Source: Kitasatospora sp. NBC_01266
GTDB lineage: Bacteria > Actinomycetota > Actinomycetes > Streptomycetales > Streptomycetaceae
Reading direction: 5' to 3'
Assembly: GCF_036242395.1 (NCBI RefSeq)
Contig: NZ_CP108458.1
Coordinates: 2,728,001-2,792,000, forward strand
DNA: 64,000 nt
Both the position numbers and the translations under genes were made by a program. Under the pieces are notes generated by a model. The model was not told the DNA's origin and did no database searches. It saw only the letters and a program-made list of their open reading frames with translations. Positions 43,213 to 52,124 of this stretch are shown piece after piece (position 1 is the stretch's first letter; the number at the start of each line of letters is the position of its first letter).

Positions 43213-43962
43213 ATGGCCGACAGACCCCGCGACCCCGCGGTCAGCATCTGGGTGAAGCCGCCCAGGACTCGCCGGCACGGCAGCGCCCCCAGCGGCCTGA
43301 GCCGGGAGCGGATCGTGCGGGCCGGCGTGGAGCTGCTCGACGCGCAGGGCATCGCGGCCTTCTCGATGCGCAGGCTCGCGACCGAGCTGGACGTGACCCC
43401 CATGTCGCTCTACTGGTACGTCGACGCCAAGGACGACCTGCTCGAGCTGGCGCTGGACGACGTGCTCGGCCGACTGGACATCACTCCCCTGGAGGACCAC
43501 GGCGACTGGCGCCGCCAGCTGCGCACGCTCGCCCAGGAGTACCGCAGGTGCTTCCAACTCCACCCCTGGGCAGCCCAGTTGGCCGGCCAGTTCCTGCCGC
43601 TCGGGCCCAACTCGCTGCTCTTCTCGAACAGCGCCACCGGTGCCATCGCCCGCAGCGGACTGCCCCCCGAGCAGTACGGCGCCGCGCTCGGCCTGATCTT
43701 CGAGTACGTCTACGGCTTCGTGCTGATCGAGTCCCAGTGGCTGGTCCGGGTGCGCGCTTCCGGCCTGGGCGAGGACGCGTTCTACCAGGTCCTCTACGGC
43801 GTCATGCGACAGGCCGCCCCGGGCCTCGCGGACAACGCGGACCTGCTGGCGAGCCAGCCGCGGTCCGACCAGGCCGCCGCCCGGGACCTGCGCTTCACCC
43901 AGGGCCTGGACCTCGCGCTGGCCGGCATCGACGCCCGGATCGCGACGGCCGGGGCCCACTGA
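43213..43962 (+). CDS. TetR-family regulator
   Basis: A 249-residue regulator. The helix-turn-helix covers about 28-75 (LSRERIVRAGVELLDAQGIA, LDVTPMSLYWYVDAKDDLLE) and the C-terminal domain is TetR_C_1-like. It starts 79 bases after the efflux pump gene and probably represses it through the inverted repeat at 41559-41587. The N-terminal tail IWVKPPRTRRHG is typical of this subgroup. Confidence 0.9.
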   Translation: MADRPRDPAVSIWVKPPRTRRHGSAPSGLSRERIVRAGVELLDAQGIAAFSMRRLATELDVTPMSLYWYVDAKDDLLELALDDVLGRLDITPLEDHGDWRRQLRTLAQEYRRCFQLHPWAAQLAGQFLPLGPNSLLFSNSATGAIARSGLPPEQYGAALGLIFEYVYGFVLIESQWLVRVRASGLGEDAFYQVLYGVMRQAAPGLADNADLLASQPRSDQAAARDLRFTQGLDLALAGIDARIATAGAH

Positions 43963-43986
43963 ACCGACCGCGCCGGCCGAAACGAA

Positions 43987-44024
43987 AAGCGCGGTAGTTC
44001 CGATAATTCGGAACTACCGCGCTT
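43987..44024. terminator. Bidirectional terminator at the left edge of the putative gene cluster
   Basis: A perfect 17-base-pair stem (43987-44003 with 44008-44024) with loop TAAT, flanked by A-rich and T-rich sequence. It can stop both the TetR gene and the minus-strand peptide operon, and it marks the change to less GC-rich DNA. Confidence 0.85.
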
Positions 44025-44039
44025 CAGTATTCAATCAAA

Positions 44040-44114
44040 TCACATCGTCTCGGCGACCTCGACGACGATGTCGCTCTCCTTGACGAGCTCCACAACCAGG
44101 TTACGGATGTCCAT
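44040..44114 (-). CDS. 24-residue peptide, candidate ribosomally made precursor or scaffold
   Basis: A very short frame read by hand: ATG at 44114, stop TGA at 44040-44042. The peptide starts MDIRNLVVEL and ends VVEVAETM; it is acidic, with four Glu and two Asp plus two Lys/Arg-type positions, and has no Cys, Ser/Thr cluster or signal peptide. A strong GGAGGGG ribosome binding site lies six bases upstream. It is the last gene of the minus-strand operon after two ABC permeases, with 108 bases between. This location and the ribosome binding site make a real product likely. It could be a RiPP precursor or a scaffold peptide extended with amino acids. It does not match a precursor family I know. 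Confidence 0.6.
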   Translation of the reverse strand: MDIRNLVVELVKESDIVVEVAETM

Positions 44115-44222
44115 GTTATTCCCCTCCTTCCCTTTCCTTGCCCTTCGCTTGATAAGAAGGCTAGCCGGTTTTCGATTTCCCCGTCAAGCCTTCGATCGAG
44201 GGATTTCGCGAGCCTCGTCCGG

Positions 44223-45017
44223 CTACACGAAATCGTCGTGGCCAGTGCGCCGGAAACGGCGCTCCTGGTACTGCAGGATGAGTGCGGCGGCGAGCAGCCA
44301 GCACCCGGAAAGAATGACGGCATGGCCGGCCGCCGGGATATCGACGCGCCCGGCCACCGCCTGCCGGAAACAGGACACGGCGGCGCCGTAGGGCACCAGG
44401 TCCGCGAGGATCCGCAGCCACTCGGGGGCCGCACCGGTCGGCAGCACCCCACCGAGCAGCAGAAACGCGTACGAGGCCAGGTTGCCACCCAGCAGATCAG
44501 CGCGTTTGCCCAGGCTGAGGGCGGTGACCAGGAGGCCGACCGACAGGCCGGCCAGCGCCACCACGAGCGCTCCGGCGAGCGCCTGCGGGAAACGGGTCAG
44601 CAGCCGCGCGTCACCGATCAGCGGCGGCACCACGAGAAAGGCGACCAGCCAGCTGCCGAACGCCTCGGCCAGATAGGGCAGCGACCGCACCAGAAATAGC
44701 CGGAATAGCCCTAGGCGACCCATTCTCAATCTGGCCAGGGTGCCGAAGTATTTCTCTTCGGCAGCCACGTCCGGCAATTTTGTGACCAGCGCCGGAATCA
44801 ATGCGAACGCAATACCGCCGAGCGCGGCGTAACGCTGTCCGGCGGCCCCGTCCTGCAGACCGCCGAGCAGCACCAGGAATATCGCCTGGAGCAGCGCCCG
44901 GGGCAGTACGCTCCAGCCGAGCACCGCGTTCGAGACATAGGACCGGTAACTCCGCACCGACATTCTCGCGGCCACCCCGTAGGGCGTCCAGCGGTCGGCC
45001 AGGTCAGATGAGTTCAA
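44223..45017 (-). CDS. ABC-2 type permease, second of the pair
   Basis: A 264-residue membrane protein with six hydrophobic segments and the ABC-2 layout (RMSVRSYRSYVSNAVLGWSV at the start). It overlaps the end of the preceding permease by 14 bases. Third-position GC is lower in places than in neighbouring genes. With the partner permease and the ATPase it should form a heteromeric exporter, probably for the cluster product or for the small peptide. Confidence 0.85.
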   Translation of the reverse strand: MNSSDLADRWTPYGVAARMSVRSYRSYVSNAVLGWSVLPRALLQAIFLVLLGGLQDGAAGQRYAALGGIAFALIPALVTKLPDVAAEEKYFGTLARLRMGRLGLFRLFLVRSLPYLAEAFGSWLVAFLVVPPLIGDARLLTRFPQALAGALVVALAGLSVGLLVTALSLGKRADLLGGNLASYAFLLLGGVLPTGAAPEWLRILADLVPYGAAVSCFRQAVAGRVDIPAAGHAVILSGCWLLAAALILQYQERRFRRTGHDDFV

Positions 45018-45774
45018 CTTTTCCGCTCTCCCTGGCCCGCTCGGTGAGACGGCCGAAGATCAGGCTCCCCGCGATGAGGTAGCCGACGGTCGAGACAGCG
45101 ATCGCGCCCAGCGCCACCGGGCGCACCGCGCCGCCGTCGACCGCGCTCAGCGCCACCTCGCGCAGCCAGCGCAGGCTGAGCAGCGCGGACGGCCAGCGGG
45201 CCCAGCCCGGCAGCGCGGTCAGCGGCACCAGGGCGCCACCGACGATGAAGACGGGGTACATCAGCGCCTCGGCCAACCGGGCCGCGGAGCGCACCACCAG
45301 GAAGAGTGCGGCGAGCAGCAGCCCGAAGGCGCCGGCGTTGACCACCGCCAGCAGCACGGCTAGCGCCAGCACGCCGGGGCGGGCCACCTCGAGGGGGCTG
45401 CCGAAGGCCGCCGGCACCACGGCGCAGACCAGGCCGACCGCGACCAGCGCGATCACCGCGGTGCCCACGGCCTTGCCGGCCACCACCACCCGCAGGTCGG
45501 CCGGGCGGACCAGCAGCTGGCTCATGGTGCCCATCCGGATCTCGCGGTGCAGCAGCATCCCCGAGGACCAGACCAGGCTGGACCAGAGCGAGATCAGCGC
45601 GGTGCCCACCGTCAGGCCCGCCACGCCGCCGGCGGCCGAGCCCGGTCCGGCCGCGAGCAGCAGCGACAGGAAGACCGTCGGCTGCACGATGCCCAGCACG
45701 ATCACGGCCGGATTCGCCCGGACGTCCTTGATGTGGAAGCGGGCCGCGCCCAGCATCGTCGCGGCCGCGTTCAT
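45004..45774 (-). CDS. ABC-2 type permease, first of the pair
   Basis: A 256-residue membrane protein with six hydrophobic segments. HREIRMGTMSQLLVRPADLRVVVAGK is the cytoplasmic coupling region typical of ABC-2 permeases. It starts 46 bases after the ATPase stop and overlaps the next permease. A short GTTCATCGC repeat lies in the gap before it. Confidence 0.87.
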   Translation of the reverse strand: MNAAATMLGAARFHIKDVRANPAVIVLGIVQPTVFLSLLLAAGPGSAAGGVAGLTVGTALISLWSSLVWSSGMLLHREIRMGTMSQLLVRPADLRVVVAGKAVGTAVIALVAVGLVCAVVPAAFGSPLEVARPGVLALAVLLAVVNAGAFGLLLAALFLVVRSAARLAEALMYPVFIVGGALVPLTALPGWARWPSALLSLRWLREVALSAVDGGAVRPVALGAIAVSTVGYLIAGSLIFGRLTERARESGKVELI

Positions 45775-45819
45775 CGCGAACTCCCGTTCGCGTCAGCGGC
45801 GTTCATCGCGGCATCCCGT

Positions 45820-46817
<998 letters not shown>

Positions 46818-46830
<13 letters not shown>

Positions 46831-48173
46831 TGCGGCACGACCTCATCGGCCCGGTGCGTGGTGACGTCGATCGACAGCTCGGCCGACTCGACACCGGGCA
46901 GCACCAGCTGCTCCAGCAGCGCGGTCACCCGCTTGCCGAACTCGGCGGCCTCGGCGGCGAAGAAGCGCGGGTCGAAGGCGGTGGCGACCTGCAGCGAGAG
47001 CCGGCCACCGGCCCCTTCGGGCGCCCACTCCAGGCGGGCCAGCGGCTTGCCCTGGCGCAGCGCGCCGCGCGCGGAGTTCGGCCCGCGCAGGTCGCCCAGC
47101 GCCACCTCCGGCAGCCGTTCCAGTGCCTCGGCCAGCAGGAAGGGCGACAGGACCGGACGCCGCCGCCCGCCGGACTCGACGAACGGGGTGAACGGGACCC
47201 GGCCGAGCAGGCGGATCGAGACCTCGCCCGGCTCGCAGTCGCTCGCCACCAGCTGGACCAGGTCACCGGTGCGGTACCGGATCATCGGCTGGATCTGCGA
47301 GAACGGGAAGAGCTCGGTGAGGGTGAGTTCGCCGATCCCCTCGGCCAGCGGCTCGTCCGCGTCGAGCCGCAGCACCTCGGGCACCACGGTGGGGTCGAAG
47401 TGGAAGGCCTCGCAGGCCGCGCAGCGGGTGGCGCCGCCGATCAGCTCGGAGAGGCTGAACCGGTCGCGCAGCTCCGCCCCGCCCCAGGCCTCGAGCAGGG
47501 TGCGGCGCTGACCGGCCGGCAGCACGTCGCTCAGGCTCACCAGGCGCTGGATGCCGAGCCCGGCGGGATCGATCCCGGCGGCCAGCAGGGCGTCGGTGAT
47601 CAGCAGCAGCGCGGCGGGGTTGCCGCAGAGCCGGCGGTCGAACCGCTCCGCCTGCGGCAGCAGGCCGTCCCGGGTGAGCGTGGTGACCGTGCGCTCCAGG
47701 CCGCGGTCCGAGAAGGCGTCGACGGCCAGCCGCAGATCGGTGATCGTGGTGCTGCCGACGCTGCCGTGGATCGCCATCGGCATGGCCGAGAACATGATCG
47801 AACGCCGCTGCGGCACACCGCTCTTCTGCGCGGTGGTCTCGCGCACCGCGTCCGAGTAGTCGGAGAGCGCCTTGAGTTCCTCGGCCGAGCGGTACCGGAT
47901 GAACGGCCGGCCGGTCGTCCCGGTCGAGTGGGCGACCTGACTGATCGTCAGGTCGTCGCGCAGTGCGGACAGTTCGCTCTCGCGCAGGGTCGCCTTGGTG
48001 ATGGTCGGCAGCGCCGGCAGCTCGGCGACGGTGCGCACCGAGGAGAGGTCCACGCCCTTCCAGTGCTCCTGGTAGAACGGCACCGTCCGGGCGTTGTCGA
48101 TCGTCAGGGCCAGCAGCTGGTCGCGGAACGCCGACTTGGCGTGCCGGCCGGCCCGCGCGGTGGCGGCGGTCAC
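46818..48173 (-). CDS. PaaK-like (phenylacetate-CoA ligase family) adenylate-forming enzyme
   Basis: A 451-residue ANL-superfamily enzyme shaped like phenylacetate-CoA ligases: FYQEHWKGVDLSSVRTVAELP at the N-terminus, the P-loop AHSTGTTGRPFIRYRS at about 77-92, the aromatic-acid pocket region LVSLSDVLPAGQRRTL, and MIRYRTGDLV near residue 300. CAACEAFHF suggests a Cys-rich metal site as in other PaaK-type proteins. It activates a carboxylic acid as the adenylate. In clusters such ligases load aryl or alkyl acids onto CoA, a carrier or a peptide. Starts at GTG overlapping the diiron gene stop (GTGA). Confidence 0.82.
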
Positions 48174-49489
48174 CGGGCACCGCCGGAGGCGGCGCTCAGG
48201 CGCTGCAGGTCCCGCTCGGAGAAGCCGGCCATCGCGCGCAGTTCGAGGTTGGGCCGGCCCCGGCCGCGGAAGGCCATGTGGTCCGGCTCGCGCTTGGCGT
48301 AGTCGCCCAGGCCGACCTCGTCCACGATCTCGTTGTGCCGGATCAGGCAGCGCTCGGTGGCCGCCTCCACCGCCAGGTCGTCACCGTCGTACAGGTGGCC
48401 GAGCCAGCGGTTGGCGTAGGTGACGTGGCGCAGCTCGTCGGCGAGCACGTGGTCGAACATGATGGCGACCGACTCGTAGCCGGCCGCGCGCAGCTTGGGC
48501 ACGGCGTTGCCGAACACCTCGATCGCGGCGTCCTCGCCGGTGCGGCTCAGCACGATCATGCGGTGGTCGAGCGGCTGGCCGGCCATCGCGGCGTAGAGGT
48601 CCGGGTCGCGGTAGGGGAACTGCTTGTAGTCCACCCCCATCGCGGCCAACTCGCTGAAGAGCAGGTGGGTGTGGCGCATCTCGTCGTGCGCGTGCCGGTT
48701 CATGTCGGTGTAGAAGCCCAGCGGCAGATCGGCGAAGTCGGCCATGCTGCGCAGCGGGACGTCGGTGGCGATGAACTCGATCTGCACGCCCTTGCGCAGC
48801 AGGTAGACGACCGTTTCGTCGTCCAGCTTGGACGGGTCCGGGTCGGGCATCTGCCCGCCGATCGCGGGCACCCGAGGCGCCCAGCTCGGGTAGGCGCGCG
48901 CCGGGCAGGCCACCAGCGGGAGTTCGACGGTTCCGGTGGGGGTGACCGAGGCGCCGGCCTGGTGCGGGGCGCTCAGGTAGTCGCCCAGGTCGGCCGCCGG
49001 CAGCCCGAGTTCGGCGAACCGGGTCAACCCGTCCTCGGCCAGCACCCGGCAGCGCTCGTGCAGTCGCCGGTCGTGGTAGGTGGTCTCGGCCGTGCAGTTG
49101 TCCCTGGCCGAGGCGTGCAGTCGGGCCAGTCCCCGCAGCAGCGCCTGTCCCCAGGCCAGCGCCCGCTGCGGATCGTCCGCCCGGGCCAGCTCGGCCGCCT
49201 GCTCGACGGCCGCCACCGAGGGGCGGCCCATCTTCTCCCGTGGGACCCGGAGTTCACCGATCCGCGTGTGCAGCAGCTCGGCCTGGCCGATCAGGCTGTT
49301 GACGGCACTGACCAGCGCGGCCCGGGGCGGGATGTCCCCCAGCCTCGGCGCGAAGCCGGCCAGCAGTCGGCCGGCCAGCAAGGCGCCGTGGTAGAGCCGC
49401 AGTTCGAAGTCAGCGAGTTCGCTGATGACGAGGGAGTCGATGGCGGGCGAGTCGATGGCGGGGGTGACAGGTATGGCCTCGGAGTTCAC
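48170..49489 (-). CDS. Ferritin-like diiron-site protein (DUF455-like)
   Basis: A 439-residue protein. Two ferritin-type metal motifs are visible: E...(about 25 residues)...NRHAHDEMRHTHLLFSEL at about 262-280, and E in EDAAIEVFGN followed by DHVLADELRHVTYANRWLG at about 340-358. That E/ExxH x2 pattern fits a carboxylate-bridged diiron centre for oxygen activation. GTG 49489 follows AAGGA; the open frame runs further up without support. First gene of the operon; likely hydroxylates or N-oxygenates a cluster intermediate. The N-terminal 200 residues are unlike classical ferritins. Confidence 0.72.
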   Translation of the reverse strand: MNSEAIPVTPAIDSPAIDSLVISELADFELRLYHGALLAGRLLAGFAPRLGDIPPRAALVSAVNSLIGQAELLHTRIGELRVPREKMGRPSVAAVEQAAELARADDPQRALAWGQALLRGLARLHASARDNCTAETTYHDRRLHERCRVLAEDGLTRFAELGLPAADLGDYLSAPHQAGASVTPTGTVELPLVACPARAYPSWAPRVPAIGGQMPDPDPSKLDDETVVYLLRKGVQIEFIATDVPLRSMADFADLPLGFYTDMNRHAHDEMRHTHLLFSELAAMGVDYKQFPYRDPDLYAAMAGQPLDHRMIVLSRTGEDAAIEVFGNAVPKLRAAGYESVAIMFDHVLADELRHVTYANRWLGHLYDGDDLAVEAATERCLIRHNEIVDEVGLGDYAKREPDHMAFRGRGRPNLELRAMAGFSERDLQRLSAASGGAR

Positions 49490-49783
49490 AGGATTCCTTG
49501 CCGCTCGTGTGCACTGGTCTTCGGCCGCTGCCGTCGGGGCCGCTCCCGGCAGAGGGCGGGAGCAGGCGACTCGCGACGGCCCGTGAATCCGACAACGGTG
49601 CACCAGGGATTTTCGAGCCGAAACTACGGATGTGCTGCCCGGGAGTGGGCGGTTCCCCGACAGCACCGATACCCGGAACCTATAGCGCCGAGCCGACTCC
49701 GGTCGCTCGACCGGATCCCGAAAATCCTGACAGACAGCAAGCACCCAGGCCCGCAAATCGGGCATACCCCGTGATACCCGGTA

Positions 49784-50860
49784 TCAGGCGCCCTCGGCCT
49801 CCCTGGGGCCGACCTCCTCCGTGCTCGACAGCAGTCCCAGGCTGGCGGCGATCACGCCGGCCTGGAACCGGCTCTCCGCCCCCAACGCCTGCGTCAGGTC
49901 GGAGATGTGGCGCCGGCAGGTGCGCACCGACATGCCCAGTCGCCGGGCCACCACCTCGTCCTTGGCGCCGGTGGCCATCAGCCGCAGGATCATCCGGCGC
50001 TGGTGGTCGGTGATGAACTTCGGCTGCGGGAAGGTCGGGTCGAACGGCTGGGCCTGGTCCCACAGGACGCCGAAGAGCCGGACCATGAAGGCCGTGACCT
50101 GCGGGTCCCGGATCACGGCGGCGGCCTCACCGCGGCCGGGGTCGTCCGCGCTGAGCTCCCCGTGCCCGCTCAGCGGCCGGATCGGCACGAAGCAGGTGCT
50201 CCGGTCGAAGATGACCAGCCGGTCGGGCACCTCGTCCACGCTGCGGAACTCCCCGCCGGCCTGGGTCAGCGTCTCCACGTACCCCTGGGTGGGCAGGTCG
50301 TAGCGGGCCGCGTGCTGGTACACCGTCCGGATCCGCACGCCGCGCTCCAGCATCGCCCGGTCCCGTTCCAGTGCCAGCGCCAGCCGCTCCGGCGAACGCC
50401 CGCCGCCGGGCTGCAGGGTGAGAACCTCCCGGGTGCACTTGTCACTCTCGGCGTTCAGCAATAGATTCACGACGGCCAGATCGGACACGATGTCAATGGC
50501 CTGGCCCCGGGATTCCTTACGGCGGTAGGCCTCGTGGACCGGAACGAGCGCCTGGATCTGTCTGCGCATCCGCTCTGCCAGCACGGCCTGGTGCCGTATC
50601 TTGTTCTCCAGCGGATCGACGACACGGGCCTTGGCGACATCAGGGCTGACCACCGTCCACCGCCCGTCCCCCTCCGCACTGGGGACGAGCAACTGCAGCT
50701 CAACCAGGGTGTCCCGGGCCTGCTCCAGTTCCTCCCGGCTTCGGTCGAGCGCGACCATCAACCCGGCGATGTCCAACTCCCGGGTCTCCATCACATGTTG
50801 GTAGACAACCGTGTGGAGTTCGTCCAGGTTCGACGGTCCACCAAGATCGAGGCTGGTCAT
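49784..50860 (-). CDS. LuxR-type regulator with TrmB-like N-terminus
   Basis: A 358-residue regulator. The N-terminal 80 residues (LHTVVYQHVMETRELDIAGL, SREELEQARDTLVELQLLVP) resemble a TrmB-type winged helix. The centre is a ligand-like domain. The C-terminal LuxR helix-turn-helix (HQRRMILRLMATGAKDEVVA then MSVRTCRRHISDLTQALGA) lacks a receiver domain. Proteins of this architecture often sit in streptomycete peptide and secondary-metabolite clusters as pathway activators. It precedes the minus-strand operon and is divergent from the dehydrogenase gene. Confidence 0.88.
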   Translation of the reverse strand: MTSLDLGGPSNLDELHTVVYQHVMETRELDIAGLMVALDRSREELEQARDTLVELQLLVPSAEGDGRWTVVSPDVAKARVVDPLENKIRHQAVLAERMRRQIQALVPVHEAYRRKESRGQAIDIVSDLAVVNLLLNAESDKCTREVLTLQPGGGRSPERLALALERDRAMLERGVRIRTVYQHAARYDLPTQGYVETLTQAGGEFRSVDEVPDRLVIFDRSTCFVPIRPLSGHGELSADDPGRGEAAAVIRDPQVTAFMVRLFGVLWDQAQPFDPTFPQPKFITDHQRRMILRLMATGAKDEVVARRLGMSVRTCRRHISDLTQALGAESRFQAGVIAASLGLLSSTEEVGPREAEGA

Positions 50861-51024
50861 ATCTCGCCCTCACCTGTATGCGGGTCGTGGGGGGACAAAC
50901 GAGTCAGGACCGCCCGCCCGGCCGTCGACCCGACCGTGATCCTACAAGGCAGTAACCGCATCTGACCTGTGCTTGTCGGCCGGGGAGCCGACGGCATCCT
51001 TCTTCCGTAAGGACTGATTCGACA

Positions 51025-52065
51025 GTGGCGATTCCCCATTCCCATGCGATCGTCGGCTGCGGCCGAGTGGCGCCCAACCACGTCGACGGATTCCGGTCGG
51101 TGCCGGACTGGACCGTGGCCTGGGCCTGCGACCGCGCGGCGGCGACCGCCACCGCGTTCGCCGCCGAGCACGGCATACCCCGGGTGTCCACCGACTGGCG
51201 CGAGCTGCTCGACGATCCGGCGCTGACCAGCGTCTCCGTCACGGTGGACCACCGCCAGCACGCCGAGCTGGCCATCGCGTTCCTGGAGGCCGGCAAGCAC
51301 GTACTGGTGGAGAAGCCGATGGCCACCGACTCGGCCGACGCCCACCGCATGGTGGCGTGCGCGGCGGCCAACGACCGGCTGCTGTCGGTGGTCGCCCAGC
51401 ACCGCTACGACCCGTTGGTCGTAGCCGTCCGCGACTGGGTGCGCGAGGGGCTGCTCGGCGAGCTGCTCTACGTCTCGGTGAACCTGCAGAGCAGCCGGCC
51501 GCAGAGCTACTACGCGGACAGCTACTGGCGCGGGACGCTCGACGGCGAGGGCGGCTCGGCCCTGATCAACCAGGGCTACCACTGCCTGGACACGGTCCGC
51601 TGGATCTGCGGCGACCTGGACGTGCGCGCCGCGGTGACCCGTACCAAGGTGCTGGCCGACGTGATCGAGACCGAGGAGACGCTCAGCGCGCTGCTCACCG
51701 CCGACGGCGTGCCGGTCACCATGAACGTGACCGTGGCGAGCAGCGTGGACTGGCGGACCCGGATCGAGGTGGTCGGCGCGCTCGGCTCGGTCACCTTCGA
51801 CCTGGACCACCCCGGCAGCCTGCACCACTGGTCGGGCTCGGCGGAACTCCAGCGCCGGGTGGCCGCCGAGCAGGCCCGCACCGCGACCACCGAGGCGCCG
51901 GGCATCGACTACTACGGCATCTCGCACCGCCGGCAGATCGCCGACTTCGCCCAGAGCGTGCGCGGCGGCCGGCCGATGCTCTCCACCGCGCGCGACGCGA
52001 TCGGGACGCTGGACACCGTGCTGGGCCTGTACGAGCGGTCGGCCTCGGCGAAGGCCCTGCGGTAG
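51025..52065 (+). CDS. Gfo/Idh/MocA-family oxidoreductase
   Basis: A 346-residue NAD(P)-dependent dehydrogenase. The Rossmann loop HAIVGCGRVAPNHVDG at 7-22, the EKP catalytic motif at about residue 96 in VLVEKPMA, and the substrate helix SALINQGYHCLDTVRWICG are intact. The family oxidises sugar or cyclitol hydroxyls, often to 3-keto-sugars before transamination. GTG start at 51025. First gene of the rightward cluster arm, followed 59 bases later by LysRS. With the split transketolase it hints at a modified sugar precursor. Confidence 0.87.
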   Translation: MAIPHSHAIVGCGRVAPNHVDGFRSVPDWTVAWACDRAAATATAFAAEHGIPRVSTDWRELLDDPALTSVSVTVDHRQHAELAIAFLEAGKHVLVEKPMATDSADAHRMVACAAANDRLLSVVAQHRYDPLVVAVRDWVREGLLGELLYVSVNLQSSRPQSYYADSYWRGTLDGEGGSALINQGYHCLDTVRWICGDLDVRAAVTRTKVLADVIETEETLSALLTADGVPVTMNVTVASSVDWRTRIEVVGALGSVTFDLDHPGSLHHWSGSAELQRRVAAEQARTATTEAPGIDYYGISHRRQIADFAQSVRGGRPMLSTARDAIGTLDTVLGLYERSASAKALR

Positions 52066-52124
52066 GTAGTACGCTCCCGCTCAAACGCATCCCTTGAACA
52101 CGCCCGTTGACATTGGAGAGATCT

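Noticed and set aside
44040..44114. 24-residue frame as a transcription-attenuation leader peptide
   Set aside because: It is at the 3' end of the operon before a terminator, with no run of regulatory codons and no downstream gene on that strand.
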